Shown here piece after piece: positions 44,884 through 53,216 of a stretch of DNA of 64,000 bases. The translations under genes and the position numbers were made by a program. The notes beneath the pieces are model-generated. The model was not told where the DNA came from. It worked only from the letters and a program-made list of their open reading frames with translations, and did no database searches. Where the stretch lies: the NCBI GenBank assembly GCA_016787665.1, contig JAEUUC010000008.1, positions 154,518-218,517 on the forward strand, in the 5' to 3' direction. The stretch is from Cyclobacteriaceae bacterium. GTDB lineage: Bacteria; Bacteroidota; Bacteroidia; Cytophagales; Cyclobacteriaceae. Every line of letters starts with the position of its first letter. The stretch's first letter is position 1.

Positions 44884-46065
44884 TTATACCTTTTCGAGCA
44901 CCAGCGCAGAGGCACCACCGCCACCGTTGCAAATGCCGGCTACTCCGATGGACGCGTTGTTCTGCTTCAGCACGCTGGCCAGCGTAATGGTAATGCGCGC
45001 ACCTGAGGCACCCAGCGGATGACCCAGCGCTACTGCGCCTCCATTGACGTTTACCTTGCTTTCGTCCAGCCCGAGTTTGATGTTGTTGGCAATCGCCACA
45101 GCCGAAAAGGCCTCATTGATTTCATAGTACGCAACATCCTTAGCGTTAACGCCCGCCATCTTCATGGCTTTCGGGATCGCCAGCGCGGGTGCCGTGGTGA
45201 ACCACATGGGATCATGAGCGGCATCGGCAAAGCCCCGAATCTTGGCGATCGGTTTCAGGCCGAGTTCGTGCATTTTCTCCTTGCTCATGAGCACCACCGC
45301 TGCGGCACCGTCATTAATGGTTGATGCATTCGCGGCCGTTACGGTACCCTCTTTCGTAAACACTGGTTTCAAGCCGGGGATCTTATCGAAGTTGACGTTC
45401 TTGTACTCTTCGTCTTCGCCAAAGAGGGTAACATCACCTTTCTTACCGATGATTTCAACGGGAATAACTTCTTCCTTGAACTTGCCGGCTTTCCAGGCTT
45501 CGGCCGATCGTTTATACGATTGAATAGCATAGGCATCCTGCTGCTGGCGAGTGATGCTCATCTCCTTTGCGGTGTTATCGGCACACACACCCATCGCACA
45601 ATGGTTGTACACATCGGTCAACCCATCGTAGGTTAATCCATCGAGCAATTCACCGTTGCCGTACTTATAACCGTACCGGGCCTTGGTCAGGTAGTAGGGG
45701 ATATTACTCATGCTCTCCATGCCGCCAGCTACGACCACATCGTTTTGGCCGAGCATGATGGATTGCGCGCCCAACATGATTGACTTCATGCCCGAAGCAC
45801 AAACTTTGTTCACCAGTGTGCAGGGAATGTTATATCCCAACCCCGCACCTACGGCTACCTGCGTAGCGGGTGCCTGGGCCAGTCCGGCCGAAATCACGTT
45901 GCCAAAAAACAATTCCTGAACCTGGTGGGGTTCCAGTTGAATTTGTTTCAGGGCCCCCTTTACTGCGATAGCGCCCAATTGAACGGCCGACAATGAGGCG
46001 AGGCTGCCGCCAAAGCTGCCGATGGGTGTACGCACGGCTGACACGATATACACTTCTTTGCTCAT
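44884..46065 (-). CDS. acetyl-CoA acetyltransferase (thiolase)
   Basis: Thiolase-family enzyme of 393 residues, condensing two acetyl-CoA to acetoacetyl-CoA or running in reverse. Catalytic residues are visible: the nucleophile cysteine in LVNKVCASGMKSIMLGAQ, histidine in NVNGGAVALGHPLGASGAR, and the C-terminal cysteine in GVAGICNGGGGASALVLE. The YEINEAFSAVA segment is typical. It may serve short-chain fatty-acid degradation, ketone or isoprenoid precursor metabolism; there are no neighbouring beta-oxidation genes to decide. It follows the Bat-type TPR gene by 9 nt. Confidence 0.95.
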   Translation of the reverse strand: MSKEVYIVSAVRTPIGSFGGSLASLSAVQLGAIAVKGALKQIQLEPHQVQELFFGNVISAGLAQAPATQVAVGAGLGYNIPCTLVNKVCASGMKSIMLGAQSIMLGQNDVVVAGGMESMSNIPYYLTKARYGYKYGNGELLDGLTYDGLTDVYNHCAMGVCADNTAKEMSITRQQQDAYAIQSYKRSAEAWKAGKFKEEVIPVEIIGKKGDVTLFGEDEEYKNVNFDKIPGLKPVFTKEGTVTAANASTINDGAAAVVLMSKEKMHELGLKPIAKIRGFADAAHDPMWFTTAPALAIPKAMKMAGVNAKDVAYYEINEAFSAVAIANNIKLGLDESKVNVNGGAVALGHPLGASGARITITLASVLKQNNASIGVAGICNGGGGASALVLEKV

Positions 46066-46074
46066 GGTGATAGA

Positions 46075-46893
46075 TTAATACTGTGGTTTATTGGTGTTGC
46101 GCGGCTTAGTGGCCTTGCGTTTGTTCTGCTGGAGATATTGTTTTTCCTGATTTTTCATGGCTTCCAGAATCATCTTCGCCTTTTCAGGCGTGATCTTCAT
46201 CTCTTCCAGTTTTTTTTCAAAGTCAGGATTCTGCTGCTCTTTCTTTTCGGACTCTTTTTCCTCCTCTGATTTCTGCTGATCTTTTTTCTCTTCGTCTTTC
46301 TTTTGCTGTTCGTCCTGTTGTTGCTGTTGCTCTTTCTTGTCTTGCTTTTCTTTTTGATCTTTCTGCTGCTGGTTTTTGTCCTTCTGATCTTTTTTGTCCT
46401 CGTTTTGATCGTTCTTGTCCTGCTGGTCTTGCTTCTGATCCTGCTTTTGCTGGTCTTGTTTCTTCTTTTCCTCCAGCTTTTTCTTCACCAACTCATAGTT
46501 GTAACGGGCGTCTTCATTAGCCGGGTTCGCCCGCAGGGCCTGTTTAAACCATTCCAGGGCACCCTCGAGGTTGCCGCTTCGGCTGGATAGCACGCCCATT
46601 TGTTGTTGGGCGATGGAGCGCAACAGGGTATTGCGGCTCACCGTCAGCGGCTGATACCGGTCAGCTGCGCTGGAGTCATTGGCGGCAAACAGTGCATGGG
46701 CCAAATTGAGTTTTACTTCTTCTTCCGAAACGCCAAGCGAGTCCACCAGGGTGCGGTAGACGCGCGAGGCGGTGGTATAGTCGCCAGCCGAATATGCTTT
46801 GCGGGCCTGCTCCTTAAGGCTGTTGATACGGCTAACCGTTCGGGGATCAATTCCCAGAAAGGCTACGATCGCCAACAGCCACAAACCCTTCAT
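46075..46893 (-). CDS. batC: BatC-like TPR protein with charged low-complexity region
   Basis: A 272-residue protein: N-terminal signal/anchor (LWLLAIVAFLGI), tetratricopeptide repeats (about 22-130; ARKAYSAGDYTTASRVYRTL, ALEWFKQALRANPANEDARYNYELV) and then about 95 residues almost only of K, Q, D, E and N, ending with a short MKITPEKAKMILEAMKNQEK segment. This is the BatC pattern of the Bacteroidota Bat (aerotolerance-associated) operon. Its start overlaps the stop of the VWA protein gene by 4 nt. Low-complexity DNA here is CTT/TGC-rich and may be slippage-prone. Confidence 0.82.
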   Translation of the reverse strand: MKGLWLLAIVAFLGIDPRTVSRINSLKEQARKAYSAGDYTTASRVYRTLVDSLGVSEEEVKLNLAHALFAANDSSAADRYQPLTVSRNTLLRSIAQQQMGVLSSRSGNLEGALEWFKQALRANPANEDARYNYELVKKKLEEKKKQDQQKQDQKQDQQDKNDQNEDKKDQKDKNQQQKDQKEKQDKKEQQQQQDEQQKKDEEKKDQQKSEEEKESEKKEQQNPDFEKKLEEMKITPEKAKMILEAMKNQEKQYLQQNKRKATKPRNTNKPQY

Positions 46894-47837
46894 ATCCGTA
46901 CCGTTTTCACGTTCACAAATATATCGAACAAAAGGAGAAGGAGGGCGGGCAGCAGGAGCAGGTGGTATCGGTTAGCGGATACATCGATCACCCGGGTGTC
47001 GCGCAATTCGCCTTCAATGTTGTTGACGGCCGTGATCAATCGGTTTACATCGTTGCGGTTGTCATTAATTTCGAAATACTGACCACCGGATTTTTCGGCC
47101 ACTTCTTTCAAGTGCGTGGCTACCAGGCGCGTGAGGGCAGGTACGCCTTTACCGGTGTTGATCTGGGCTCCCTGTTCGGTGCCAACCCCCAGGGTAAACA
47201 CTTTAATGTCTGCGTCTTTTATTTTTTGGACCGCCTCATCGGTTTGCTCGCCAAAATCTTCGCCATCGCTGATCAGGATAATCACTTTTGATTTTTGCTG
47301 CACCTGCCTTCCTTCATCTGTCTGTAATTTGTTTAAGGCCATCTCAAGGGGCGGGCCGAAGTCCGTACTTGACGTGGGTACCAGATTCGTATTCAGCGCT
47401 TCGATGAACAGGTTGAGTGCATTTTGATCGTAGGTGAGGGGACTTTGCATAAACGCCTCGGACGAAAAAATAATGACGCCTAAACGATCGCTGTTGAATT
47501 CGCTTACGATACGCTTGAGTTCAAATTTGATTTTTTCCAGCCGCGTGGGTGCAATGTCGCGGGCGTCCATGGATTTGGACAGATCGACACAAAGCAAAAT
47601 GTCTTTGCCCACTGACTTCACTTCACGTTGGGCATCACCCAGTACCGGCCCCAGAAAAGCGGTGATCAGCAGTGCAAAAAAGAGTGACCGAACAACCAAT
47701 TTGATAAAAACGGTGCCAACGGGTGTATTCAGTTGCCGGCCTATTTTGAAGATGCGCCACACATACAGCCCATAGGCGAGAAGGAATACGCCCACCCAAA
47801 CCCATTCCTGAATGCCAAACGACCTGAACCACGACAT
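46890..47837 (-). CDS. batB: VWA domain membrane protein (BatB-like)
   Basis: A 315-residue protein from the ATG at 47837 (MSWFRSFGIQEWVWVGVFLL). Two N-terminal membrane segments (about 11-28 and 50-68), a von Willebrand A domain with the metal-ion site DLSKSMDARDIAPTRLEK, STDFGPP and LISDGEDFGE, and a C-terminal membrane helix (YHLLLLPALLLLLFDIFV). This is BatA/BatB architecture. The family is thought to form an envelope complex linked to oxidative stress and to MoxR ATPases. Only BatB and BatC are present; BatA, BatD, BatE and MoxR are not in the window, and a divergent gene follows directly upstream. Confidence 0.86.
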   Translation of the reverse strand: MSWFRSFGIQEWVWVGVFLLAYGLYVWRIFKIGRQLNTPVGTVFIKLVVRSLFFALLITAFLGPVLGDAQREVKSVGKDILLCVDLSKSMDARDIAPTRLEKIKFELKRIVSEFNSDRLGVIIFSSEAFMQSPLTYDQNALNLFIEALNTNLVPTSSTDFGPPLEMALNKLQTDEGRQVQQKSKVIILISDGEDFGEQTDEAVQKIKDADIKVFTLGVGTEQGAQINTGKGVPALTRLVATHLKEVAEKSGGQYFEINDNRNDVNRLITAVNNIEGELRDTRVIDVSANRYHLLLLPALLLLLFDIFVNVKTVRI

Positions 47838-47882
47838 AGCCGGCAAAAATAAGGATTGCTGATAATGGAACGTAAACAGCCG

Positions 47883-47890
47883 TATATTTG
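47883..47890 (+). promoter_or_regulatory. -7 box for the DUF4421 gene
   Basis: TATATTTG, exact TAnnTTTG match, 16 nt before the ATG at 47906; the nearest TTG (47856-47858) is at a 24-nt spacing, longer than ideal. Confidence 0.45.
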
Positions 47891-47905
47891 ATTCGTTACC
47901 TTTCA

Positions 47906-48973
47906 ATGATTCACCGCGCTCATCTTTTTGCGCTCACCGCTCTTGTGACCTGTTCGTGTTGGAGTGGCGCAGGACTTGCTCAGTCGGCCGATTCGATGTA
48001 CCGGCAGGATCAAAGCCAATGGGTTCAAAGTCTGCGCGATCGACTGGTGGTGAAGGCCGACTTCAACAGCCGAACACAGGCTTTTACAGTTCAAAACTCA
48101 GGGTTCAGTCCGGACATTCGCCCGAATGTGGCTGCGCAAACTGACTTGAGCATTAACTATCGCTTTCTCGCTATTCGTTTTGGTTATGCGGCCGATTGGC
48201 TGCCAGGTAATGGCGATGACGCAGAAAAAGGCGCCAGCCGGGTGCGTGGGGTTGGCGTTGCTTTGCTGCTTCCGCATTGGTTTCACGATTTTGGATACCA
48301 GCGCACGCGCGGTTATTACTTGGCCAACACGGGTGAAATTGATCCGGCCTGGAATGCGGGAGACCCGTATCGCCAATTTCCTGATCTGGTGGTAACCAGC
48401 CTGGAGGGCACTTCGGGGTATTCCTTCAACCCACGTTTTTCGGTGCGCGCCCTCACCCTGCAAACCGAGCGTCAGCTAAAAAGTGCAGGCAGTTTTATTC
48501 CGCGCGCGGTGTATCGTTTTTATGTTGTCGATGATCAAACTCCGCTATTGACCCCCACAAGCAGATCGCAACGATCGGATAACCTTGAACTTATGGTGGG
48601 AGCCGGGTATCATTACACGTTTGTCTGGCGTGAAAGTTTCTTTGCAACAGCCGGTGTTCAGGCAGGTGTTGGATACGTTTTTTCGAGGATCGTCACGCGT
48701 GATCAAACCGGGAGTGTCAGCACACCGCAACAGAATCCGGTAGGTCGGTTTGATGCGCGTCTGGGTTGTGGGTATAACGGCAGTCGATTTTTTGCGGGGG
48801 TCATCGCGCAAGGCGATTGGACGCAGTTTAATCAGACGGGAGGAATTGCCGTCACACGAGAATACCGGACAATCTATCATGTCTTTGCTGGCTATCGATT
48901 CGGAGCGCCCGCAGGCATTCGAAAATTGTTTGATCGGTTAGAGGAAAAAGGGCGAACGATCACGAAAGATTGA
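47906..48973 (+). CDS. DUF4421-like outer-membrane protein
   Basis: A 355-residue protein from the ATG at 47906 with a signal peptide (FALTALVTCSCWSGAGLA, cleavage near AQSADS). The mature part is an outer-membrane barrel with strands such as TDLSINYRFLAIRFGYAADW, FVWRESFFATAGVQAGVGY and IYHVFAGYRF, and the DUF4421-like early segment DRLVVKADFNSRTQAF. The role of the family is unknown. It is a single gene, divergent from the Bat pair, and the last core-genome gene before the accessory island that begins about 80 nt downstream. The cysteine in TCSC is not in a clear lipobox. Confidence 0.72.
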   Translation: MIHRAHLFALTALVTCSCWSGAGLAQSADSMYRQDQSQWVQSLRDRLVVKADFNSRTQAFTVQNSGFSPDIRPNVAAQTDLSINYRFLAIRFGYAADWLPGNGDDAEKGASRVRGVGVALLLPHWFHDFGYQRTRGYYLANTGEIDPAWNAGDPYRQFPDLVVTSLEGTSGYSFNPRFSVRALTLQTERQLKSAGSFIPRAVYRFYVVDDQTPLLTPTSRSQRSDNLELMVGAGYHYTFVWRESFFATAGVQAGVGYVFSRIVTRDQTGSVSTPQQNPVGRFDARLGCGYNGSRFFAGVIAQGDWTQFNQTGGIAVTREYRTIYHVFAGYRFGAPAGIRKLFDRLEEKGRTITKD

Positions 48974-49054
48974 CTTGATTCTAAGACGGCTCCGCCTTGA
49001 CGGTTATTGCCACGACTGAGAGCAAATTTGGGAAATGATGAACACCATAAAACA

Positions 49055-49088
49055 AAAGCCCCTCCGGTTATGGAGAGGCTTTTGTCGG
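49055..49088. repeat. 34-bp direct repeat, copy 1 (tRNA 3' end plus terminator)
   Basis: Identical to 50055-50088. On the minus strand it reads CCGAC (the last acceptor bases of a tRNA) followed by a hairpin GCCTCTCC...GGAGGGGC and a T-run, i.e. a tRNA 3' end with its terminator. It is a likely attachment-site core at the left edge of the island. Confidence 0.75.
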
Positions 49089-49109
49089 GGTGGCCAGATT
49101 CGAACTGAC
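49085..49109 (-). pseudogene. 3' fragment of a tRNA gene (attachment-site remnant)
   Basis: On the minus strand a perfect T-arm, GTCAG-TTCGAAT-CTGGC, is followed by CACCCCG and discriminator A. The 5' acceptor partner CGGGGTG and the D and anticodon arms are absent in the expected 50 nt to the right, so only the 3' part of a tRNA remains. This is what an element integrated at a tRNA 3' end leaves at its far edge; the whole tRNA should lie at the other end. Confidence 0.65.
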
Positions 49110-49164
49110 GAAACCAAGCCGCACGGCAATTTTCCGCTTTTTTTATTCTTTTCCATGAATTTTC

Positions 49165-49194
49165 TTGGTATTCCCAAATGCTTTTCTAATCTTA
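49165..49194 (+). promoter_or_regulatory. putative promoter of the leader-peptide-like gene
   Basis: TTG (49165-49167), 19-nt spacer, TAATCTTA (49187-49194), two mismatches from TAnnTTTG; 28 nt before the ATG at 49222. Confidence 0.3.
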
Positions 49195-49221
49195 ACCAAT
49201 CAATTATAATAAACTGCCGCC

Positions 49222-49536
49222 ATGGAAGCACAGATCCCCGTTAGTATTTGCGAGTCTCTAGATGAAATAGTTTTAAAGTGCTGCTCTGATTTAGATTTTC
49301 GAAACGCATTTATTGTCAATCCAAAAAAAATACTCCAGTCTAGGGGGGTCGAGATTCGGAAAGACCAAGAAATTATGGTGGTGGATTTGTCTAATGAGTC
49401 CGTTCCCCCACTCGTGATACATTTGCCGCCAATGGGTGCTGAACTTTACCCGACAACTCAAATGTTAGAGGATTCATTGTTATATGCGCTTGACAGGGAA
49501 AACTGTGGAGATAATGAGATCAAAAAACTAAACTGA
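49222..49536 (+). CDS. NHLP-type (nitrile hydratase-like leader) peptide, possible RiPP precursor
   Basis: A 104-residue acidic protein. Residues about 10-70 match the pattern of nitrile-hydratase-alpha-related leader peptides (proteusin/NHLP family): a helix, then DLDFRNAFIVNPKKILQSRG, then an EIRKDQEIMVVD strand and VPPLVIHLPP. In that family the conserved part is a leader for modifying enzymes and the C-terminal end is the product core. Here the tail is about 33 residues with one cysteine (ENCGDNEIKKLN) and no double glycine, so the core is unclear. No modifying enzyme or peptidase-exporter is in the window. It is followed after 6 nt by a small cationic protein gene. Confidence 0.6.
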   Translation: MEAQIPVSICESLDEIVLKCCSDLDFRNAFIVNPKKILQSRGVEIRKDQEIMVVDLSNESVPPLVIHLPPMGAELYPTTQMLEDSLLYALDRENCGDNEIKKLN

Positions 49537-49542
49537 CGCGTT

Positions 49543-49911
49543 ATGGCTAGAGTAGCTTGGAACTGGTATTCCGGAATGGTACTAGTTCTTGAAGATAATG
49601 AAGCGCAGACTTTATTGCAGAGCGTTAACTCTATTGATAGCGCATTAGATCAGATTTTAGAGCCGGTTTTGAAAGCGGCAAAAGTTATTGCGTGGAAAGC
49701 TTATCTTATAAAAGCCATTGTAAAAGGAATTTTTCTTTTTAGGCGTTGGAATATTCAGGCGGCCAACAGAAGGAGGCGTGGACTTTATGTAACGTTTTCA
49801 TGGCTTATGTTCGCATCATTGTTCATTCCAACTCCTATAACGGGTCCACTGCCGGCAGTAATTATCAACGCTACTTTTAATCCGTTGTTTGTGTTTATTG
49901 GCCCCAGATAA
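49543..49911 (+). CDS. small cationic hydrophobic protein, unknown
   Basis: A 122-residue protein with two hydrophobic stretches (about 52-68, KAYLIKAIVKGIFLFRRW; and about 85-115, TFSWLMFASLFIPTPITGPL and on) separated by an arginine cluster (NRRRRG). The first half has an amphipathic helix (SALDQILEPVLKAAKVIAWK). I do not recognise a family. Its position 6 nt after the NHLP-like gene, inside the 1-kb unit bounded by direct repeats, suggests the two act together: an exporter aid, an immunity protein or a membrane-active product are all possible. AT-rich compared with the core genome. Confidence 0.6.
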   Translation: MARVAWNWYSGMVLVLEDNEAQTLLQSVNSIDSALDQILEPVLKAAKVIAWKAYLIKAIVKGIFLFRRWNIQAANRRRRGLYVTFSWLMFASLFIPTPITGPLPAVIINATFNPLFVFIGPR

Positions 49912-50235
49912 CTCTTGGAAAATGCACCAATCTTGCGCAAACCGGGGATATTGTTGCGGCACATCAGCCTCTTTCCCATATTTTGAGTCTGACATATTTG
50001 ATGCCGCTTGATTTTTCGCCTAAAAGGCAGCAAACCACAAAGCCCATAGACGACAAAGCCCCTCCGGTTATGGAGAGGCTTTTGTCGGCCTGACCGGTAA
50101 AATTTCGAACCAAATATACCAAGATTTAAAGTTACTGCACAGATTATTCAATTTTTGTAGAAATCGTCAATAATCTTTTTTTACAAAGTTGTGAGCCCTT
50201 TAGTCAGTTTGTGCTAAGTGGATATAGACTTGGTC
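49912..50235. other. gap holding repeat copy 2, no gene seen
   Basis: About 320 AT-rich bases between the small cationic protein and the next promoter. Apart from the 34-bp direct repeat at 50055-50088 I see no coding frame of note and no tRNA. Confidence 0.5.
50055..50088. repeat. 34-bp direct repeat, copy 2
   Basis: Identical to 49055-49088 at a distance of exactly 1000 bp: acceptor end CCGAC plus terminator hairpin on the minus strand. Unlike copy 1 it has no intact T-arm beside it, only a loose TTCGAA further on. Together the copies bound a 1-kb cargo unit. Confidence 0.75.
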
Positions 50236-50243
50236 TATTTTTG
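50236..50243 (+). promoter_or_regulatory. -7 box for a membrane protein gene
   Basis: TATTTTTG, exact TAnnTTTG match, 13 nt before the ATG at 50257. A TTTG at 50208-50211 is at a 24-nt spacing. It argues for the ATG at 50257 over an upstream GTG at 50218. Confidence 0.5.
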
Positions 50244-50256
50244 CTATTTTAGAGCA

Positions 50257-50961
50257 ATGATTACTGTAGTTATATTCACTGTAATTTTCTTGATTGATAA
50301 ATATTTGAAAGTTTATCAGAAGACATCAATTGTCAATCCCTGGTCAAGACGATTGTTTAATGTCGTTAACTATTCAGACGTGGAGGAGTTAAAAAAGCGT
50401 TTGAGATATGTTCTTGTTTGGCTTTCAATTGATTACATCATGACCGACAATATACTGCGAGAGTATTTTGGTCAGAATACAACATGGTATCTTAATGTGG
50501 GATGTTTGTACTTTATTGTTGCCCTTTACTTTTTAATACCACAGTCATTCTTTCTGACAGCCAATGAAAAAACGAATGGTATTTTCAGGAAATTGTTTAT
50601 GCCCACTCTGGTTTTTGGAACAGGGGCATACGTTTTTCCCAATATGAAGCCGGGAGATATAACTGGCCCGACCTATGAAAGCCTTTCTGATGAGGCGAAA
50701 CTTGTAATAATAAAACTAACCTCTGCTATTTTTCTTGTTTTTACAATAGTTTGTGCTGTCTCAATTTTGATTAACTTGTTATTCAAGTGTTTTGTTTCTC
50801 TGAATTACTATTCAAGTAACCTTGTTTGCGTTGGTATAAAAAGGCTTTCCGGTCATTGTACGAAGATTCATCCAGAAGAGCCACACGAAGTTCTGGCGTT
50901 CTGGGTTCAATTACTAATGCTCTTGATTTCTGGTATTGTTGCCATTATTACTCTTTCTTGA
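50257..50961 (+). CDS. multi-span membrane protein, unknown
   Basis: A 234-residue protein with about five membrane segments (near 2-12, 52-66, 80-97, 115-130, 150-175, and a C-terminal one at 212-232). No known family is evident to me. Loops are charged, with a C-terminal cytosolic-looking segment CVGIKRLSGHCTKIHPEEPH between the last two helices. It lies inside the island, AT-rich, on the + strand, and converges on the long minus-strand operon with a 22-nt gap. It may be cargo of the element, for example a superinfection or defence factor, but nothing in the sequence proves it. Confidence 0.65.
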   Translation: MITVVIFTVIFLIDKYLKVYQKTSIVNPWSRRLFNVVNYSDVEELKKRLRYVLVWLSIDYIMTDNILREYFGQNTTWYLNVGCLYFIVALYFLIPQSFFLTANEKTNGIFRKLFMPTLVFGTGAYVFPNMKPGDITGPTYESLSDEAKLVIIKLTSAIFLVFTIVCAVSILINLLFKCFVSLNYYSSNLVCVGIKRLSGHCTKIHPEEPHEVLAFWVQLLMLLISGIVAIITLS

Positions 50962-50983
50962 GTTATCATTCAAGTCATTCACA

Positions 50984-53215
50984 TCAATTCATCACCACAT
51001 TCCACCCATAATTATTTACCAGTACATACACCTGCTCTTTCGCACTTACCGGGTTCCCATCATTAGCACCCAAAACAAACCCTGCCGGAGGCTGGAGTAT
51101 CCCGGAGGGAGCAGAATTCGTTCCGGCTATGTTCAGATACTGCACACCTGTACCCCAATTCTTCCCCCTGTTCTGGTAAACGGAATTGATAGTAGCATCC
51201 ACATTGGCCTGACTCATGTTGTTATTTTGGATTTGTATTGAGCCAGGGAGGAAGCCATTGACACCAAAGGGAAATGTGACATTGAGTAAGGGGCAATTAC
51301 TGAAATGCCATCTTCGGAATGTTGCCTGGGCGTGCGTGTACTCAACATTTTCCATGTTATTGATTACGGACAGGGTAGGATTGTTAAAGCCATGAAGATC
51401 GAGAGAGCATTTAGCTGCACCGAGAGTTGACGGGAATGTTATTGAGACAAGATTTGGGCAGTCGTTCACGAGCATTTGACCAATAGGTGTTACAGTATCA
51501 TTTCGGCCTGAAAGGTCAACACTGGTTAATCCTGAAAACCTACCATACAAGGAATTGACCTTAGCCATTGTATTAAGTTCGGGGAGTTGAATAATATCGC
51601 AACGGTCAATGTTGATAGAAACAATTGTTGCACCGTGCGCTGCAAGGTTATTGAATCCTTCCAATGCGGGATTGGATTGCCCCTGAATTGTTGTGAGCCT
51701 GGCTACATTTGGTAGCGTGACCTTGCCTGTCAGCTTACAAGAATCGGCAACAAACGTTGTCAGGTTTACAAGCGTGTCAACGTTCAGGTTATTCCCAAAT
51801 CCATCGGCACTGTTTTGCCCACCATCTACATTGGAGCCGGAACCTAATCGCAAATCTGTTAATCCAACGCAAGCTCTTATTTGATTAACAAGGTTGGGGT
51901 TAGCTAAAACACTTAACCGATTACCCATCAAGTAAAGAATGCTCATTGAATTCGTTACCGGAAGGTTGAGTGTTTGTATATCGCATCCGGATAAATCCAG
52001 TTTGACAACGCCCGTTAAACCACTCACATCCACTATGGATAATACATTTGAATTGCCCGAAGCCGTTGACTGATTGCCCATCCAAAAATGGATGATATTG
52101 GGTTTCGGTGTGGTGAGCGTAACGTTGCCGCTTATTCCTGTTCTGCTGGCAGCAAACCATTTTAGTGTATCTCCAAAGTCAACGTCTGTAAAGTCCTTAT
52201 TCCAATTGATGTTGTTGTTCTGGTCTGTCCAGAAGGAAATGATTTTTCCATTGGTTAGTATAGTTTGTAAGGCAGCCTTGTTGGAATCATTCAGGTTTGA
52301 ATTACGAACGTCAAAAATCTCAATGTTATCAAGAACGGCAGGCAGTATCCATGTAATCAGAGGACTGCTGGTCATGGTAATCACTTTCAGTTTATCCTTT
52401 CCGGTCAGGTCAAGTGTGCCGGTGATTCCTGTCGGACCAAATCCAAACGTGTTGGGATAGCCACTGTCCATTGCAAAGTACAAGTCCTCCAGGTCAGCAC
52501 AGTCCTGCATGGCATCATTGTAAAAAGAAGCATCCAGATTATTGGCTGAATTCCAGGAGATGTGCTTCATGGTTTTGGGAAACCTGGCGATAGAGGTAAG
52601 CACAGGTAAGTTTCGTAAGTAAACCATTTCGAGATTCGCTGGCCAGCCGTCAATTTTTGTAATGGCTTGTCTTGCAATGAGAACAGCTTTGCAATTCGGG
52701 AACTGAACAAGTTGTTTGCCTAAATCGCCTACCCATTGCGTATCGTCTGCACTGATTATTACACCGCTATTGTTTTCACTGAAGAAAACCAGCATCACTA
52801 CTTCACCCGGATCGGATATCCGGATTTTGAAATCCCTTGTTGCAGGATTAATGTTAGCCGTGTTGTACCGGAAGCGTATGCTTCGTGTCATGCCAGTGTA
52901 TGCACTTTGAATGTTGGCTTTTATGATACGGCTATTGTTGATATACGAACCGATAGTTGGAACTCTCCACAAAGGATTGTCGAATGACCGCGCTCTTACA
53001 AAAGTTGCATCAGTATAAATGCCCCAGGTGTTTGAACTGAATGGTGTGAACTCATCGGGAGATCCCTCATTAGAAATATCCGGCTCCGCTACAATACCAA
53101 ATCCCTGAACAAAATGTGTACAGGGCAGTGCAAAGTATCGTGCTCCCTGCTGAACTTCTCCACCGGCATCCCTCGACTCTAAAACTGCTTGTCCTTTTCC
53201 AATGAGACCAATCAT
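50984..53215 (-). CDS. leucine-rich-repeat fibre or adhesin-like protein
   Basis: A 743-residue protein, the last gene of the 17-gene operon. N-terminal part (about 1-150) is beta-rich with a segment FKIRISDPGEVVMLVFFSEN. From about 160 to 640 there are irregular leucine-rich repeats (forms such as VVKLDLSGCDIQTLNLPVT, LTDLRLGSGSN, LTSVDLSGRNDTV). The C-terminus (about 660-743) ends in NNNMSQANVDATINSVYQNR and YVLVNNYGWNVVMN, a form seen in receptor-binding proteins of Bacteroidota phages. No signal peptide, so it should reach the outside as part of a particle or by lysis. Likely a host-recognition fibre. Confidence 0.65.
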   Translation of the reverse strand: MIGLIGKGQAVLESRDAGGEVQQGARYFALPCTHFVQGFGIVAEPDISNEGSPDEFTPFSSNTWGIYTDATFVRARSFDNPLWRVPTIGSYINNSRIIKANIQSAYTGMTRSIRFRYNTANINPATRDFKIRISDPGEVVMLVFFSENNSGVIISADDTQWVGDLGKQLVQFPNCKAVLIARQAITKIDGWPANLEMVYLRNLPVLTSIARFPKTMKHISWNSANNLDASFYNDAMQDCADLEDLYFAMDSGYPNTFGFGPTGITGTLDLTGKDKLKVITMTSSPLITWILPAVLDNIEIFDVRNSNLNDSNKAALQTILTNGKIISFWTDQNNNINWNKDFTDVDFGDTLKWFAASRTGISGNVTLTTPKPNIIHFWMGNQSTASGNSNVLSIVDVSGLTGVVKLDLSGCDIQTLNLPVTNSMSILYLMGNRLSVLANPNLVNQIRACVGLTDLRLGSGSNVDGGQNSADGFGNNLNVDTLVNLTTFVADSCKLTGKVTLPNVARLTTIQGQSNPALEGFNNLAAHGATIVSINIDRCDIIQLPELNTMAKVNSLYGRFSGLTSVDLSGRNDTVTPIGQMLVNDCPNLVSITFPSTLGAAKCSLDLHGFNNPTLSVINNMENVEYTHAQATFRRWHFSNCPLLNVTFPFGVNGFLPGSIQIQNNNMSQANVDATINSVYQNRGKNWGTGVQYLNIAGTNSAPSGILQPPAGFVLGANDGNPVSAKEQVYVLVNNYGWNVVMN

Positions 53216-53216
53216 A

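Noticed and set aside
47116..47775. Two + strand frames antisense to the VWA gene
   Set aside because: No signals or family features; the minus-strand VWA protein has a clear metal-site motif.
50055..50130. A second tRNA fragment beside repeat copy 2
   Set aside because: TTCGAA is present but no T-stem can be formed and the spacing to the CCGAC end is wrong; only the 34-bp repeat is supported.
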